A stretch of 64,000 bases of DNA from contig OV884056.1 of the NCBI GenBank assembly GCA_930367215.1, positions 249,267,127 to 249,331,126 of the forward strand. The letters are read 5' to 3'. The DNA comes from Pollenia angustigena. Taxonomy: Eukaryota > Arthropoda > Insecta > Diptera > Polleniidae. Numbering within the stretch: position 1 is the stretch's first letter; the number at the start of each line of letters is the position of its first letter. Positions 1 to 10,370 of the stretch are shown here, one piece after another. The notes under the pieces were generated by a model, which worked only from the letters and a program-made list of their open reading frames with translations, ran no database searches and was not told the DNA's origin. The position numbers and the translations under genes are program-made.

Positions 1-23
1 GCGAGATCTGTTGAAAAAATTAT

Positions 24-292
24 CAGGTATGTGATGAAAATCGATCGATTTCAAAACGACTGTTTTTAAAAGGTGTGATGAATTTCGAGGGATTTTAAAA
101 TCTATTTCTGAATTAAAGTCTTAAATATTCGTTCAGAATACACAACAGTTAACGTTTATAATATAAAATGTAAAAGGATGAAGATGAAAATAAAAGGAAT
201 ATGTGTTTAAAATCCATTTTAAAAGATACTGAAAACGATATTTTCGGTTTCAAATCGTTTCGTTTTTAAATTCGATTTTCATCACATACCTG
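24..292. mobile_element. MITE, CAGGTATG terminal inverted repeats, copy 1
   Basis: A 269-bp element begins CAGGTATGTGATGAAAATCG and ends with its near inverse. It is flanked on both sides by TAT (21-23 and 293-295), which reads as a 3-bp target duplication. A second copy lies in the opposite orientation at 21725-21979. There is no coding capacity. A 3-bp duplication would fit a PIF/Harbinger-like origin, but that is inference. Confidence 0.85.
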
Positions 293-1240
293 TATAATTA
301 TCCTATTTTAGTTGGTTTAGCGAAGCGCACCGGGCTAAATTATTCTTAACAAAACTAAATATGGAATGGCGCCATATTTCTAGAAAATTTTGTTGTCCTA
401 ATTTTTTTTATCTTCTTTCTTTGTCCCTGCTTCAGATAATTGTCATAAATTAATTTTATGTTGATTTTTCCTCGTACTCTAATTTAATTGCACCTTTTTT
501 TGCACATTAACAATAGAACAGAAGCCCCACCTGCATAGAATCTACAAAAATCGGGAGGAGTATTTACATAAATTATTTGTTAACTTTTATAACCACCCGA
601 TATAAAGTAATTTTTAACCCCTTCTCTAAGCGAAAAGTTTTCAGTTTGGAAGACAACAAAACACACTTCTTCTGTTCATTATGATTGTTTTTCATTAATT
701 ACCAAATAAACGAATTAAAAACTTTTTGGGGAATTTTTAACGGTTTGAGGATGATTTTAAGGTTTTATTTATCATTTGGCGCAAATGTGGCTTTAAATAT
801 GTACACAATTTATATAAATGTGAAGTTAGATTTTTGTGTGTGTGTGTTTGATGGCAGGTGACGAAATATGAAATTAATACATGACTTTTATAAAAAAAAT
901 TTTAGATGAAAAAAAACAACTTAATAGTAGTAGCTGAGAAATTTGAAGCAAAAATAATATAAAAAATGTTTAAAAAAGCACATAAATATTCATACAACTC
1001 TAATGTTCGTTATAAGCACGCACAATGACCAAACAAACATTTTAATGAACAGCGGAGGTATTGTGTGTGTTTTATAGGTCATACTACTTTTAAAGGGCAG
1101 GGTACATTAAATTAATTAAGACAAAAAGCAGAATCTGATGATGATGATTGAATCTTGGAATTAATTCCACATTAATGTCTGTATGTTCATATTTGGGGTA
1201 CTCACAAGGTGTGCTTTCATGTTATATTGTCATAATGTTC
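293..1240. other. AT-rich stretch without recognisable genes
   Basis: AT-rich sequence with short homopolymers and a small GT run near 835-848. A block near 1203-1235 (CACAAGGTGTGCT) resembles 49465-49500. No coding pattern or RNA gene is visible. Confidence 0.6.
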
Positions 1241-1242
1241 TA

Positions 1243-1801
1243 CACTGATAGAGAAATGCATCTTCATATTGATGATGCTCAAACATCAGAATTGTGACAT
1301 CAATGTTACTACAAATGGCATCACTGATGCGAAAAATAACATCAATCCGTACAATTTTATCATATTTTACGTGTCATCTAATTTATGACTATAGTGACAT
1401 CAATTCGATGCCACGTTTTGTATATTATTAACATTATGATTACAATGTATTATAAGAAGGAAAAATTCCTGTATTCAATTTTTTAAATTATTTAGTTAAA
1501 TACATCAAAGTTTTAAAGTAAAAAAGGTCGTAAAGGACAAACTGTCATTAAATTGATGCTAATGTGTCCTTTCTCCGATGCTACTGCGTCATCGCACAGA
1601 GGACATGTTCATCATTTCTGTGAGGCCGATGTGTCATCCCATTGATGACATAATTTCATATTGACCCTGATGACACTTTAGCCAAGTGATGTTAAGGTTG
1701 ACATTACCATGATGAAAAGTGTCATGAGGTCAAAAACGAAGACACTTAACATAGTACTGATGTCAAAATACATTATCGTTATGATGCCTTTTCTAGCAGT
1801 G
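1243..1801. mobile_element. TA-flanked element with CACTGATAG ends, copy 1
   Basis: TA dinucleotides flank CACTGATAGAGAAATGCATC and an inverted right end (GATGCCTTTTCTAGCAGTG). The interior is rich in TGTCAT/ATGACA words. The same element recurs at 61786-63390, where it is interrupted by a mariner-like insertion, so this copy supplies the uninterrupted site. No protein is encoded. A TA duplication fits a Tc1/mariner-related MITE; this is inference. Confidence 0.85.
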
Positions 1802-1803
1802 TA

Positions 1804-2461
1804 ACACTTGACAATGGCTTAAAAATATTGTTGTTGCTTTGTAAACAAAAAGTGTCTTAAATTAATAGAACTTTGCTTGCTATGTTTATTGTACTGTCGT
1901 AATTAATCAGAAGAGACCTGCGCTAAGCGACTTAGCCGATCCGGATTAGTTTTTGTAGCCGTTGATGATATAGTTTTATCCGGCTTATATCCGATTTAAC
2001 CTGAGGGTAGCAATTTTTGCAATAAAAACACATGCGGCGTCAAATTATATCGGCTTAGGACTCTGATGTTTGGTAAATAAAAAAAATAAAATTTATTTGT
2101 CATTTTCGTCTAAAAAATGGTAAATAGTCAAGTATTTATCAAATATGAAAAATTGGGTAAATTCCCAAAGTCATACAAAAATCTTAATAATAAATTTTGT
2201 ATTCCCGAAAATAGCTTTGATAAGATCTAATTTAATTTATTAATTCATGGATTAGAATTTAAAAATATTTTGATGTTAGGTAAATATTTATTTTTTTATA
2301 TTTATTTTAAATCACCTGATTGACATAAATTCAAAAAAGCATACTAACAGTCGTATTTTTGCATGTTATTATTGTAAGACTTATGACTTTATGAAACGTT
2401 GTGAATCTCCCAATTATGAACATATAAAAACAATTGGAAAAGAATCAGAATTAGTTAAAAA
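1804..2461. other. Gene-free stretch with short blocks shared with 50.33-50.45 kb
   Basis: No coding signal. The segment around 2350-2420 (AAGACTTATGACTTTATG) resembles 50385-50450, and GCCGATNNGGATTAG/TATCCGGCTTATATCCGA words occur near 1935-2000. It may be a decayed repeat that I cannot classify. Confidence 0.45.
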
Positions 2462-2700
2462 CAAGTCAGAGTGCTATATTCGGCTGTGCCGAATCTTATA
2501 TACCCTTCACCATTGTGCGAGCAGAATACAGAGCAACTAGACAAAAACTAAATAAAACTGGTAAATATTTTTTTTTTTTTTAAATAAGAGACAACCGGTT
2601 TTTAACTTCGCTTTTCATAAGGGCCCAGAATATATGTACTTTATAGGGTGTAGGATCAATATTGTATATACCTTTTTACCTTCGGTGAAGGGTATAAAAA
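2462..2700 (+). mobile_element. DINE-1/mini-me-like repeat, short copy
   Basis: Begins with the stem-loop ATTCGGCTGTGCCGAAT followed by TATACCCTTCACC, and ends GGTGAAGGGTATAAAAA. These paired ends recur throughout the window (57054-58003, 13430-14340 in inverse, 8497-9797 in inverse). The combination matches dipteran DINE-1/Helentron-type non-autonomous repeats. This copy is very short (about 240 bp) and has no coding content. Confidence 0.7.
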
Positions 2701-2721
2701 GAGTAATTTTCAGGAATTCAG

Positions 2722-2952
2722 GGTTCTAATCACTGCATTCGATACTATCGTATCGAATAAACTATTGAATTTTTTGCCATACGATAGACACTGGCGTATC
2801 GAATGAAAACTCGATAAATGTAATGTCGAGTTACTCGATGTCGAATGCTATTATTTCAAATTCAATACATTTCATTCGATATCGAGTTTCAAGTTTCCAA
2901 AATAAATAATTTCGATGACATTTGCTCGATATCGTATGCGGTGATTAGACTC
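2722..2952. mobile_element. MITE, TCTAATCAC inverted ends
   Basis: A 231-bp element with ends GGTTCTAATCACTGCATTCG and, inverted, GAGTCTAATCACCGCATACG. CAG is present on both sides (2719-2721 and 2953-2955). The related repeat at 3237-3283 reads straight through this position, giving an empty site. The interior is rich in ATCGATA/TCGAAT words. Non-coding. Confidence 0.8.
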
Positions 2953-2955
2953 CAG

Positions 2956-4010
2956 TATTTCTGTTATAACTCATACAAATTTCCGACATTTTGATATATA
3001 AGTCATATCCATAGGACGTATAGCAGCCCTAAAATTTAGGTTTTTATAAAAATTTTGATGTTTTTTGCCCATTTTTTGAGTATTTTGCTCATAAACTACC
3101 CATTGTCTAACCGATTTGATAGTTTTATATACCGACGTGTTTAGGAAGAATTTTACCATTTACTTAAGTTATATTTATATATAAACATTTATATAAACTT
3201 GTAAATATATATTTTAACAAAGTTAATTATAAAAAAGAGTAATTTTTGTGGATTCAGTATTTCGGTTATAACTCTGCCATTTTTTAACCGATTTGGCAGA
3301 TTTATATACCGATGTGTTGAAGAAGAAATTTACCATTTACTTTAGGTTTAAAGCTTGCACTCGGGGAGATCTATGGTTCCCGAAAGCTGGGTATTTAAAA
3401 AAAAAATTTAATTTTGGTCATCACTTTTTTGTATCTGAACCGATTTTCCCGAGTTTTTTATAAAATATGTTCTACTAAAAATTTCCGATATTTTGATATA
3501 TAAGTCATACCCATAGGACATATGGCCGCCCTTAAATTTAGGTTTTTATAAAATTTTTTGTACCACATTTTTCAAGATGGTGTGTATTGGCAACCTAAAT
3601 GTGTGTACCTAATTTGGAAACTTTGGCTCTTGCCGTTCTCAAGATATACAGAAATAAAAAAAATACAACAACAACAAGGGATTTTTGGAAAAATTTTGAG
3701 GTAGTCGTGGTTTTTTGCTCATATCTACGTCATTTTTGGACTGATCTGGCTGAATTTCAATAGCAAGAACTGGTGGACTGTATGTAACATAAATGTAAAA
3801 CAACCTAGCCGCTATCATGTCTGGATTATCCGGAAAACACATATCAAACGTAAGTCGGACAGACGGACATCGTTAAATCAACTTCTCTTCTCATATGGAC
3901 CCAGAATATATATACTTTATGGGGTCTAAAATCAATATTGTGGAAATTACAAACGTTATGACAAACTTATATATACCCTTTTACACCTGTGGTGAAGGGT
4001 ATAAAAAAAG
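2956..4010 (+). mobile_element. DINE-1/mini-me-like repeat cluster
   Basis: Contains duplicated internal blocks (GATATATAAGTCATA, about 2992 and 3496; ACCGATTTG, about 3110 and 3288), the mini-me core at 3856-3930 (GACAGACGGACATCG, then CCCAGAATATATATACTTTA) and the 3' terminal GGTGAAGGGTATAAAAA at 3990-4006. Open frames within it are not conserved between blocks and are not genes. Confidence 0.7.
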
Positions 4011-4150
4011 ACAAAGGAAATTGTTTAACAACTTTGATGTCTGCCAAATATTAAAAATTTTTAACATTTCTACAAACGTGCTTCAAATGTATGTCCAAAC
4101 AGCACAAGCCCCAATTAATAACATAAAATATTTGTACAAACGTACAATTT
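4011..4150. mobile_element. Fragment of the AGGGCA/TTA MITE family
   Basis: Shares ATGTCTGCCAAATATTAAAA and following sequence with the full copies at 31803-32311 and (inverted) 38182-38690, but lacks both termini. A truncated copy. Confidence 0.65.
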
Positions 4151-4199
4151 TAATAAGTTTTTCTCAGATTTTCGGAGAATTTTGCCTTTTTTTACTTAG

Positions 4200-4420
4200 C
4201 GTTTTTTGCAAGTGGACTACTTATATTTTAATGAAAGTGAGACGGATGAATTTATTGAGAACCTTTGTCCTTCTGAACTACATATTAGCGTTAAAATATG
4301 CTCCAGCTACATCTTGCGATGTTGAAAGAGTGTTCACCATTTATTGAACTGTTTTATGCGATAACAGGAGTTTATTTATTTTTAACAATTTGAAGAAACA
4401 TGCTACTGTACTTACTAAAC
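4200..4420 (+). pseudogene. hAT transposase C-terminal remnant
   Basis: The reading frame from 4288 gives ALKYAPATSCDVERVF, then an in-frame stop at 4345, then TVLCDNRSLF...NLKKH. This matches the C-terminal dimerisation region of hAT-superfamily transposases, where a P-x-T-S-x-x-V-E-R-x-F motif is followed by a run with an N/DxR. An upstream piece in another frame (around 4230-4280, ETDEFIENLCPSEL) looks like the preceding part after a frameshift. Only the last 70 or so codons of the family remain, so the protein cannot be active. It sits between a MITE fragment and a palindrome that appears to interrupt it. The identity comes from motif recall only. Confidence 0.7.
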
Positions 4421-4432
4421 AATTAAAACTTA

Positions 4433-4582
4433 CTGCCTATTTTATGATGTCACTCGAACGCTTTCATTCGCACAAATTACATGTAAAACAAAAACAGATT
4501 CAAATTTCGAGAATTCGTTTTTGTTTACATACATGTAATTTGTGCGGCCGAAAGCGTTCGAGTGACACGATGAAATAGGCAG
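4433..4582. repeat. 150-bp near-perfect palindrome (fold-back element)
   Basis: Arms of about 65 nt beginning CTGCCTATTT and containing GTCACTCGAACGCTTTC and CGCACAAATTACATGTA are inverted around about 4503. There are only a few mismatches and one 4-nt gap. As RNA it would form a long hairpin; as DNA it looks like a small fold-back MITE inserted into the hAT remnant. Confidence 0.85.
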
Positions 4583-4669
4583 ATAATAAAATAAACGTTT
4601 CTTAAATAAGAACATGTTTATTTTTGCCAGTTTCGCCATTTTTCGTGCCATTTTAAACTTGCCCTGGTT

Positions 4670-4850
4670 ATTACCAATGTTACCGCTAATTAACTGCATT
4701 CAAGTTTCAGAAAAAGGCTGCTAGGCTCAAAGTATCGGTTCATTTTAGCCTATGGTAACCTTCGAACTGTATCAGATCCGAAGCGAGGTAGTTGGATTGG
4801 CCCTTTCGTTGTTCTATATATTTGACTAAATAGTTTTTAATTAAGTTGAT
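4670..4850 (-). pseudogene. Jockey-type LINE 3' fragment
   Basis: On the minus strand this aligns with the 3' end of the jockey-like remnant at 47341-48345. Shared blocks include AACTGCATTCAAGT/ATTGCATTCAAGT, CTGCTAGGCTCAAAGT and GAGGTAGTTGG. Only the C-terminal tail of the reverse transcriptase and the 3' region survive, and frameshifts relative to the longer copy are evident. The next block to the right (from about 4857) is a mariner fragment. Confidence 0.75.
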
Positions 4851-4856
4851 TTGAAC

Positions 4857-5015
4857 TGGCCACTGCGACCGTGCAATTTGACCTCGTCAGACTTCCTATT
4901 ATAGAGTTTCTTAAATCGCAAGTCTAAACATATAAGCCGCTATATTTTATCCAACATTACTCATGCCATCGGCCAAATTTATGAAATTATTAAATCAGTC
5001 ATTGTTTCGCGAAGC
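4857..5015 (+). pseudogene. Mariner-like transposase fragment 1
   Basis: The frame from about 4857 reads NWPLRPCNLTSSDFLL, followed after a stop by a stretch ending NITHAIGQIYEIIKS. This matches the third-aspartate region (NWPPRSCDLTPLDFFLWG type) and downstream helix of insect mariner-like transposases that carry a DUF4817 N-terminus. The catalytic Asp of the motif is replaced by Asn (CNLT). It lies about 150 bp upstream of a second fragment of the same family on the same strand. Confidence 0.7.
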
Positions 5016-5159
5016 TTAAAGAAGACTTTATGATTTTTATGGCGATTATGTTAGCGATCTAACAGGCTTGTTAATAAAATCCAGAAAGAAAAATGTAAAG
5101 TTCGATGTTGTTTTCTCAAAAATGAAACCGCAGCTGCGCCAATGCAGATTATTACAGCA

Positions 5160-5472
5160 GCGTTATAAATGATATTTTTTTGTAATGAAGATGTTATTGA
5201 ATAAGGTGAGATGTGATTTCAGCAGGTTGACACTACGTGCAATACGGGTACCGTTAACATCGATTTCCAAAATTTTTAGAAATGGATCTATCAATTGGCC
5301 TCCAAGGTCGTGCGATTTGACACATCTCTATTATTGCCTGTGGGGATACTTGAAGTCACTCGAATTGTATGATCAACCAGCAACAACTGGCGCCTTAAAG
5401 GATACCATTGTTTGTATAATATGTGACATAAGGCCACTTATTAATGTTTCAGATAATATTTTATTGACTTAA
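5160..5472 (+). pseudogene. Mariner-like transposase fragment 2
   Basis: Near 5215-5245 one frame gives FQQVDTTCNTG, a degenerate form of the second catalytic motif (WFQQDGATCHTA). After a frameshift, the open frame 5185-5472 reads FRNGSINWPPRSCDLTHLYY, then CLWGYLKSLE and a downstream helix up to DIRPL. The third-Asp motif is therefore recognisable, with LDYF altered to LYYC. The N-terminal DNA-binding domain and first Asp region are missing. Dead by truncation and frameshift. Confidence 0.8.
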
Positions 5473-5523
5473 ATTTTATTTTTTGTGTATTTCTTTACAA
5501 TTTCAAGTTCTATCAAGCTTTAA

Positions 5524-6111
5524 CCTCTTAAGACCCGAGCATTTACCCATTGAATTTTTACATTTCTTATATATTATTTACACCTTCTGGGGAGCAAATA
5601 AGACAACTGTAATATTTTTTTTTTTTTAATTTTATTTGAATTCTTAGAAATTAAGGGGGCACATATGTGTACCTCAGGTCTTAAAATATGAAAAATTTTA
5701 ACGTAAATTCTTTATTTCTTAAGACCTGAACTGAACCGATTAAGTAAAGGGCTTATTAACTATTTGTTTTATCTTATGAGGTGTAATTTTAATTTCGGTT
5801 TTTATTATTTTTTTAATTTTTTTTGTTTAAAGTGGTAGAAAAAGAGGTGCACATATGTATGTGTACTTTAGATCTAAGCGATTAGTTATTGAGGAAAAAT
5901 ATCCCAACAGTATGGTTTTTTCAAACTGTTATATTCAAATGTAAAAATAATGGCTTATACTTCTTAACCCTGCCATCTTTTGATATGTTTTTGAAGCGCA
6001 GTAGCTTAAAGCAAGTAATAAAACTGTTTCTATCGGTCAAACGATGTCGCTAGTCTTTAAAATTTGTAATAAGTTAAGGTACACATATGTGTACCCATGG
6101 TCTGAAAAGGT
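5524..6111. mobile_element. TTAA-flanked element with triplicated GTACACATATGTGTAC-like boxes
   Basis: TTAA (5520-5523 and 6112-6115) flanks CCTCTTAAGACC at the left and GGTCTGAAAAGGT at the right; these are imperfect inverted repeats. Three internal boxes built around CACATATGTG/GTAC lie near 5660, 5850 and 6079. Each is followed by a GTCTTAA/GATCTAA/GTCTGAA word like the termini. TTAA targets suggest a piggyBac-type MITE, by inference. Non-coding. Confidence 0.75.
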
Positions 6112-6115
6112 TTAA

Positions 6116-8121
6116 AGAACCCTTAAATTAATTTTAAAATATTTTAGCATTTATACTTAATCAAATAAGGCCACACGTTTAAAATTCTTATTTAGTTAGG
6201 CGATACCTTTTATATATTTCTATTGTCCATTACTTACTTCATTTATACGTTTCCTTTCTTGCATCCGTTCCTTTACAATCATTAAACTTCCACGTTTTTT
6301 CTCATTTTCTCTGTGTTCTAACCGTTGATTCTTGTCTTAAGGTCCTTTGGCCCAGAACAATCTGCCACCGTTAACAAGTGTTACTTGTATCATGGCGACA
6401 TATAAAAAAACAAATTGAATTATCCTCAGAATTTCTCCCACTGTCATCATATTTACGAATTATTGTTCTACTTCCGCTTGACTTTATTCGTTTGTTTAAG
6501 AGAAATTTTGTTTTCATGACAATTTTTGTTTAACGAAATATTTGTTGGATTTCATCGAAATCTCAGCAAGCAATAGAGGGCCATAATGTGAATGGGAATA
6601 TGGATGATGGGTGCCTATTGAACCATAAAAATAAACTTGATTTCGTATGAGAATTGATTTTGTTTATTCGTTGCCTTAAATGTGCTATCGACTGGAATGG
6701 GCTGGTTAGTTGTTAAAGCAGGGATGTAAAGGAAATAAATCTGTGGCAATAAATCATAATCGCTTAAGACGAAATTTCGTGTTTTGAGATATTAAGGGTT
6801 TTGTCTAAAATGAATTGTGTGTTGTATTGTGTAAGTCAAAATATAAATGCGTATAGTTTTATTAATAATGACATTTTATACTTGAAATTTAGCTGAGTGA
6901 TAGATCTTGAAGAAGATAATAAGAATATGTAATAAAATTAAAAAGCACTTAAGTCAACTTAAGCCATTATTATTTATTGCCACAGAAATGTTGAGGGAAT
7001 TTTCAAGCTCTTGAAAACACTGCGAAGATTTTGTATAAACCGAATAAATTTGTATTAAACCGAAATTAAATTTGATTATGTTCATAAAAAACACATAAAA
7101 TATTATCCGCTTTTTGTTGTTCTTTTTTGGAATTATAAAATTCATTCTTTTAGTATACTGCAAATAATTGTGCAATACTTTTTTCTGTTAACTCTTAATA
7201 AAGATTTGTTAGCCCTCTTGGGCATTTCCAAAAATTATAAAACATTCTTTGCTTCATTTGTTTTTAAATAATTAAATTCATACTGCAAGGAATTGCAGTA
7301 AATTTAACCAGGAGACCAACCAAACGATTTCAGTCCTTTTTTAATTGCAAAAGAATGGCTGTAAATTTGGGTAGATTGGGTGGTTTTATAAGAGACTTGT
7401 AAGAAGATTTTTCTGCAGTCAATTTTTTTCTTTCCTAACAGTAATTTAATTGGTAATTAATTGTCTTTTACCAGTATTGAATAAAGATAAACAAAATTTA
7501 AAAATCCAATAAGACAAACAAGTTGCAGTGGAATGTGTTTCAGTAGTCGAGTATAAAGTTTTTCTATCTAAAATTTTTTAAAAAATGTGAAGGCGGATAG
7601 TCCCAATAGGACAGAATCCACAGCCTTGCTTTTGGGTCTTGAAATTAAAAATTGTTATAGACGAAAATGTTTTAAAGAATAAGAGATCAACCTAAAACTT
7701 TGCGTCAAGTTAAACATTTCGTAACGCCTGGCTTCATACCTGAAAAAGAGCGTCAAAGTTGCGTCATAAAAGTTTTTCTTGTTTAATTGAACCCACAAAT
7801 ATAAATAAAATGGAGATAACACCGCTAGATTGACCTTAATTTTTAAAATAACGGTATATCCGAAAACAAGACTTAACCTAAAAAAAAATGTCAAATTCTA
7901 TGTTAATATTCAAGACTTGGCGAATTAAGATATTGCAATAAAACACTTTTTACTTATCGTTTCTGAGTTTATTAGATATAAGAGAATATTTTTCGAAACA
8001 TAAAAGGAACTTCATTACCGAATACATTTGCAAAAAACAAAATAAAGTCAAACAAAATAAGTCGACTCATAATGTTTTGTAATTGTGCTGTCGGTATTTA
8101 TTGTAAATTAAACGTTCCTTA
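6116..8121. other. Gene-free AT-rich stretch
   Basis: About 2 kb of AT-rich sequence. All frames are short and low-complexity, with no repeat family I can place and no RNA gene. Short open frames here (e.g. 6954-7175 and 7655-7894, minus) show no domain or codon pattern that supports a gene. Confidence 0.55.
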
Positions 8122-8474
8122 AAGCTAGTTTACACTCTCTCACAAGTCTTACGTATTCCATAATACTTTGTGAGATAGAAATCTAATGAGTTTTGTTGCG
8201 ACTGTCAAAAAATCTAATTTAACATGACAGTTTGTGTTCACACCAACACACAAAGTATAAGCACACACACATGAAATAAAATGCAACCCTGATCTAATGA
8301 AAAGTATAATTGTTTAGAAAATTTTCAAAAAACGATGAAGTCGTATGGGATGTTAAACTTTTTTCGTAATACTTGTCATTTTCATGACACATGCATTCAC
8401 ACCATCACACTTTGTCATATTACTTGAGTTTTTGACATGTATTAATACAAAGTATAATAATGTTATCTAGCCTT
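8122..8474. mobile_element. MITE, CTAG/GATAACAC ends, copy 1
   Basis: TTA on both sides (8119-8121 and 8475-8477) flanks ends AAGCTAGTTTACACTC and, inverted, AAGGCTAGATAACATTATTA. Copy 2 at 11029-11382 matches along its whole length (for example TCTTACGTATTCCATAATAC). Non-coding; a 3-bp TTA duplication is consistent with a Harbinger-like origin. Confidence 0.8.
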
Positions 8475-8496
8475 TTATAAGTTTCCCACTGAATAA

Positions 8497-9797
8497 ATTG
8501 TATACTCTTTACCGAAGGTATATAAGTTAGTCATTCCGTTTGTAATTTCTACAATACCGCAAGGCTCTGTTCTTTCTCCTACACTTTTTCTAATTTTACT
8601 TTACGACCTCCTGGCGCTAACTTTCTTTCTTTCGCAGATGACAGAAGCATTTTTCATTCATTTTCCTTTGATCATAGACCAAGACTTACTGAGGTTGAAG
8701 CTATGAGACGGAATATGAATGACACCCACAATTTTGACCTTACGACAATCTCAGAGTGGGGTCTTGCGAATATGGTCGATTTTAATGCTCGTAAGACCCA
8801 ATGTTGCATGTTGACGCAAAGAAGTCTTGCGGAGTCACCGTCATCTGTATCCATGGGAGGTATAGCTATTGAGGAATCAGACACTCTTGATTTTCTGGGC
8901 ATGAAAATTCAATGTGATGTTCGTTGGAACCAACATGTCTTTCAAGTGTGGAAAGAAGCACTCAAGTGTCTTGGTTTCTTAAAACGGTGCAATAACTACT
9001 TCACACCGTCTGATCTCTTCACATTTTATACCGCCTCTATCCGACCGAAAATGGAATACAACTCCCATATCTGGGCAGGTGCTTCAAGGTCGATCTTGAA
9101 GCTTCTTGATCGTTTGCAAAAAATTACTTTGAAGCTCATCAATGCCAGTGGGGTGTCCAGCTCTATTGACTATTTGGAGCATCGTCGGCATGTGGGTTGT
9201 GCGGCATTGTTCTATCGATATTACCGCGGAAGGTGTTCAGCTGAGATGGGCGAACTCGTCCCTGAGTCGCGCGTACATGCCCGTGGTGCTTGCCTTTCCA
9301 GCAGATCACATCCGTGTGTTGTCGACTGTCCAATGTATCGCACAACGCTTTACAGAGAAAATTCGTTTCTTGGTCGAACTAGCCTTATGTGGAATAGACT
9401 CCCGGCGGAAGTCTTCCCAGATGGCAGCAATTTGGAAAAATTCGAATTAAATGTCCACAAAAACTACTCCCTCTTTCCTTTTCCCCATAACCTATTTTCC
9501 TAATTCCAACATAAGACATTGCATTAGTGGGAAGCATCCCCTCAGTGTTGCGGCCCTATGCTCCCCATATGAGTAAAAGGAACAAATATATATCCCCTGA
9601 GTGTAAAGAAAGCAAAGAGCCAGAGTTTTCAAATTAGGTACAAGCATCTTGGTTATCAACACAACATCCGACAAAATGTGGATGGGATTGGAGAAGTGGA
9701 CGTGGACGTGGTTCAAAACAAATTTATCTATGTCTAAAGAATATAACTTTCTGTTCTTATTGTGAAGGGTATTTAAGATTCGGCATAGCCCAATATT
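8497..9797 (-). mobile_element. Minus-strand DINE-like repeat interrupted by a LINE
   Basis: The left end (8497-8553) is the inverse of the usual 3' terminus (TATACCTTCGGTAAAGAGTATA), and 9764-9800 is the inverse of the 5' stem-loop (TTCGGCATAGCC). The LINE remnant at 8554-9600 lies between them. The 9636-9740 block (GGTACAAGC, GGAGAAGTGGACGTGG) also occurs at 13491-13590 in another DINE. Confidence 0.6.
8554..9503 (+). pseudogene. Non-LTR retrotransposon reverse transcriptase, C-terminal half
   Basis: The frame from 8554 reads IPQGSVLSPTLF, the conserved PQGS box of LINE reverse transcriptases. A frameshift near 8620 moves to the frame of the main open segment, which gives the catalytic FADD at 8631-8642 and then ISEWGLANMVDFNARKTQ, DTLDFLGMKI, SIRPKMEYNSHIWAG and a C-terminal TSLMWNRLPAEVFP before a TAA at 9501-9503. 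These are thumb and C-terminal landmarks of the jockey/CR1-like group in insects. The endonuclease, ORF1 and 5' part are missing, so it is 5'-truncated and frameshifted. About 270 codons remain open, suggesting fairly recent decay. The 3' region runs to about 9600, ending in a TATATAT-like tail. It interrupts a DINE repeat. Confidence 0.9.
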
Positions 9798-9799
9798 AC

Positions 9800-10370
9800 A
9801 TTCCTACTTTTTCTAAACTTCATCGAAGTTAAAAGGATATATTGTTTGTAATTCTACACTATTGATTTTAGATTTTATTAAGTATACCCAGTAAAAACTT
9901 CGATTACTTTTTCAAAATGAATAGCTTCTTTAACTCATTATTTAGTAGATTTGTTCTATACCTACATCTATAACAACTTCTACAACTACTTTTTTCTGGA
10001 TGTATGTAGGAAAAAAAAAATAATGACTTACTTTTGAATGCGTTCGTTTTGGGACATCCCTTGTAAAATTCATTGGTTCTTTCAGTAGAAATGTAAGTAG
10101 TGCTCTTATGTTTTTCTGATTACTCAACACATTATTTTGTAGGCTTAGTTTTTACTGGGTATATATATGGGTACTTATGAGGAGCGAAGTTGATTTACCG
10201 ATGTCCATGCCCGCTGAAATGGGGTTTCGGAAGATCCCAGATGTGATGGAGACTTGGTTGTTATATATTTATGTCACTTTTAGTCTGGAATTATTTGCTT
10301 TTGGGATTCCACCTGATCTGTCCACAAGTGGCTGAGATATGAGCAAAAAACACGCAGAAAAAAATATCTC
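9800..10370 (-). mobile_element. Minus-strand DINE-like repeat interrupted by a MITE
   Basis: Inverse-complement blocks match 3700-3990: the word for ACATCGGTAAATCAACTTC, then TCTAAAATCAATA and AATTACAAAC. The MITE at 9887-10159 splits the TATATATACTTTAT segment. The right part ends near 10340 with the inverse of TTTTTTGCTCATATCT. Confidence 0.65.
9887..10159. mobile_element. MITE with CCCAGTAAAAACT inverted repeats
   Basis: A perfect 13-bp terminal inverted repeat CCCAGTAAAAACT, with TA on both sides (9885-9886 and 10160-10161). The host DINE repeat has an uninterrupted ATATATACTTTAT at the matching position (3908-3920), consistent with a TA target. 273 bp, non-coding; Tc1/mariner-like by target only. 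Confidence 0.85.

Noticed and set aside
3895..4347. 150-codon plus-strand open frame
   Set aside because: Most of it crosses a DINE 3' end and a MITE fragment. Only the last 20 or so codons are meaningful, as part of a hAT remnant, so it is not a gene.
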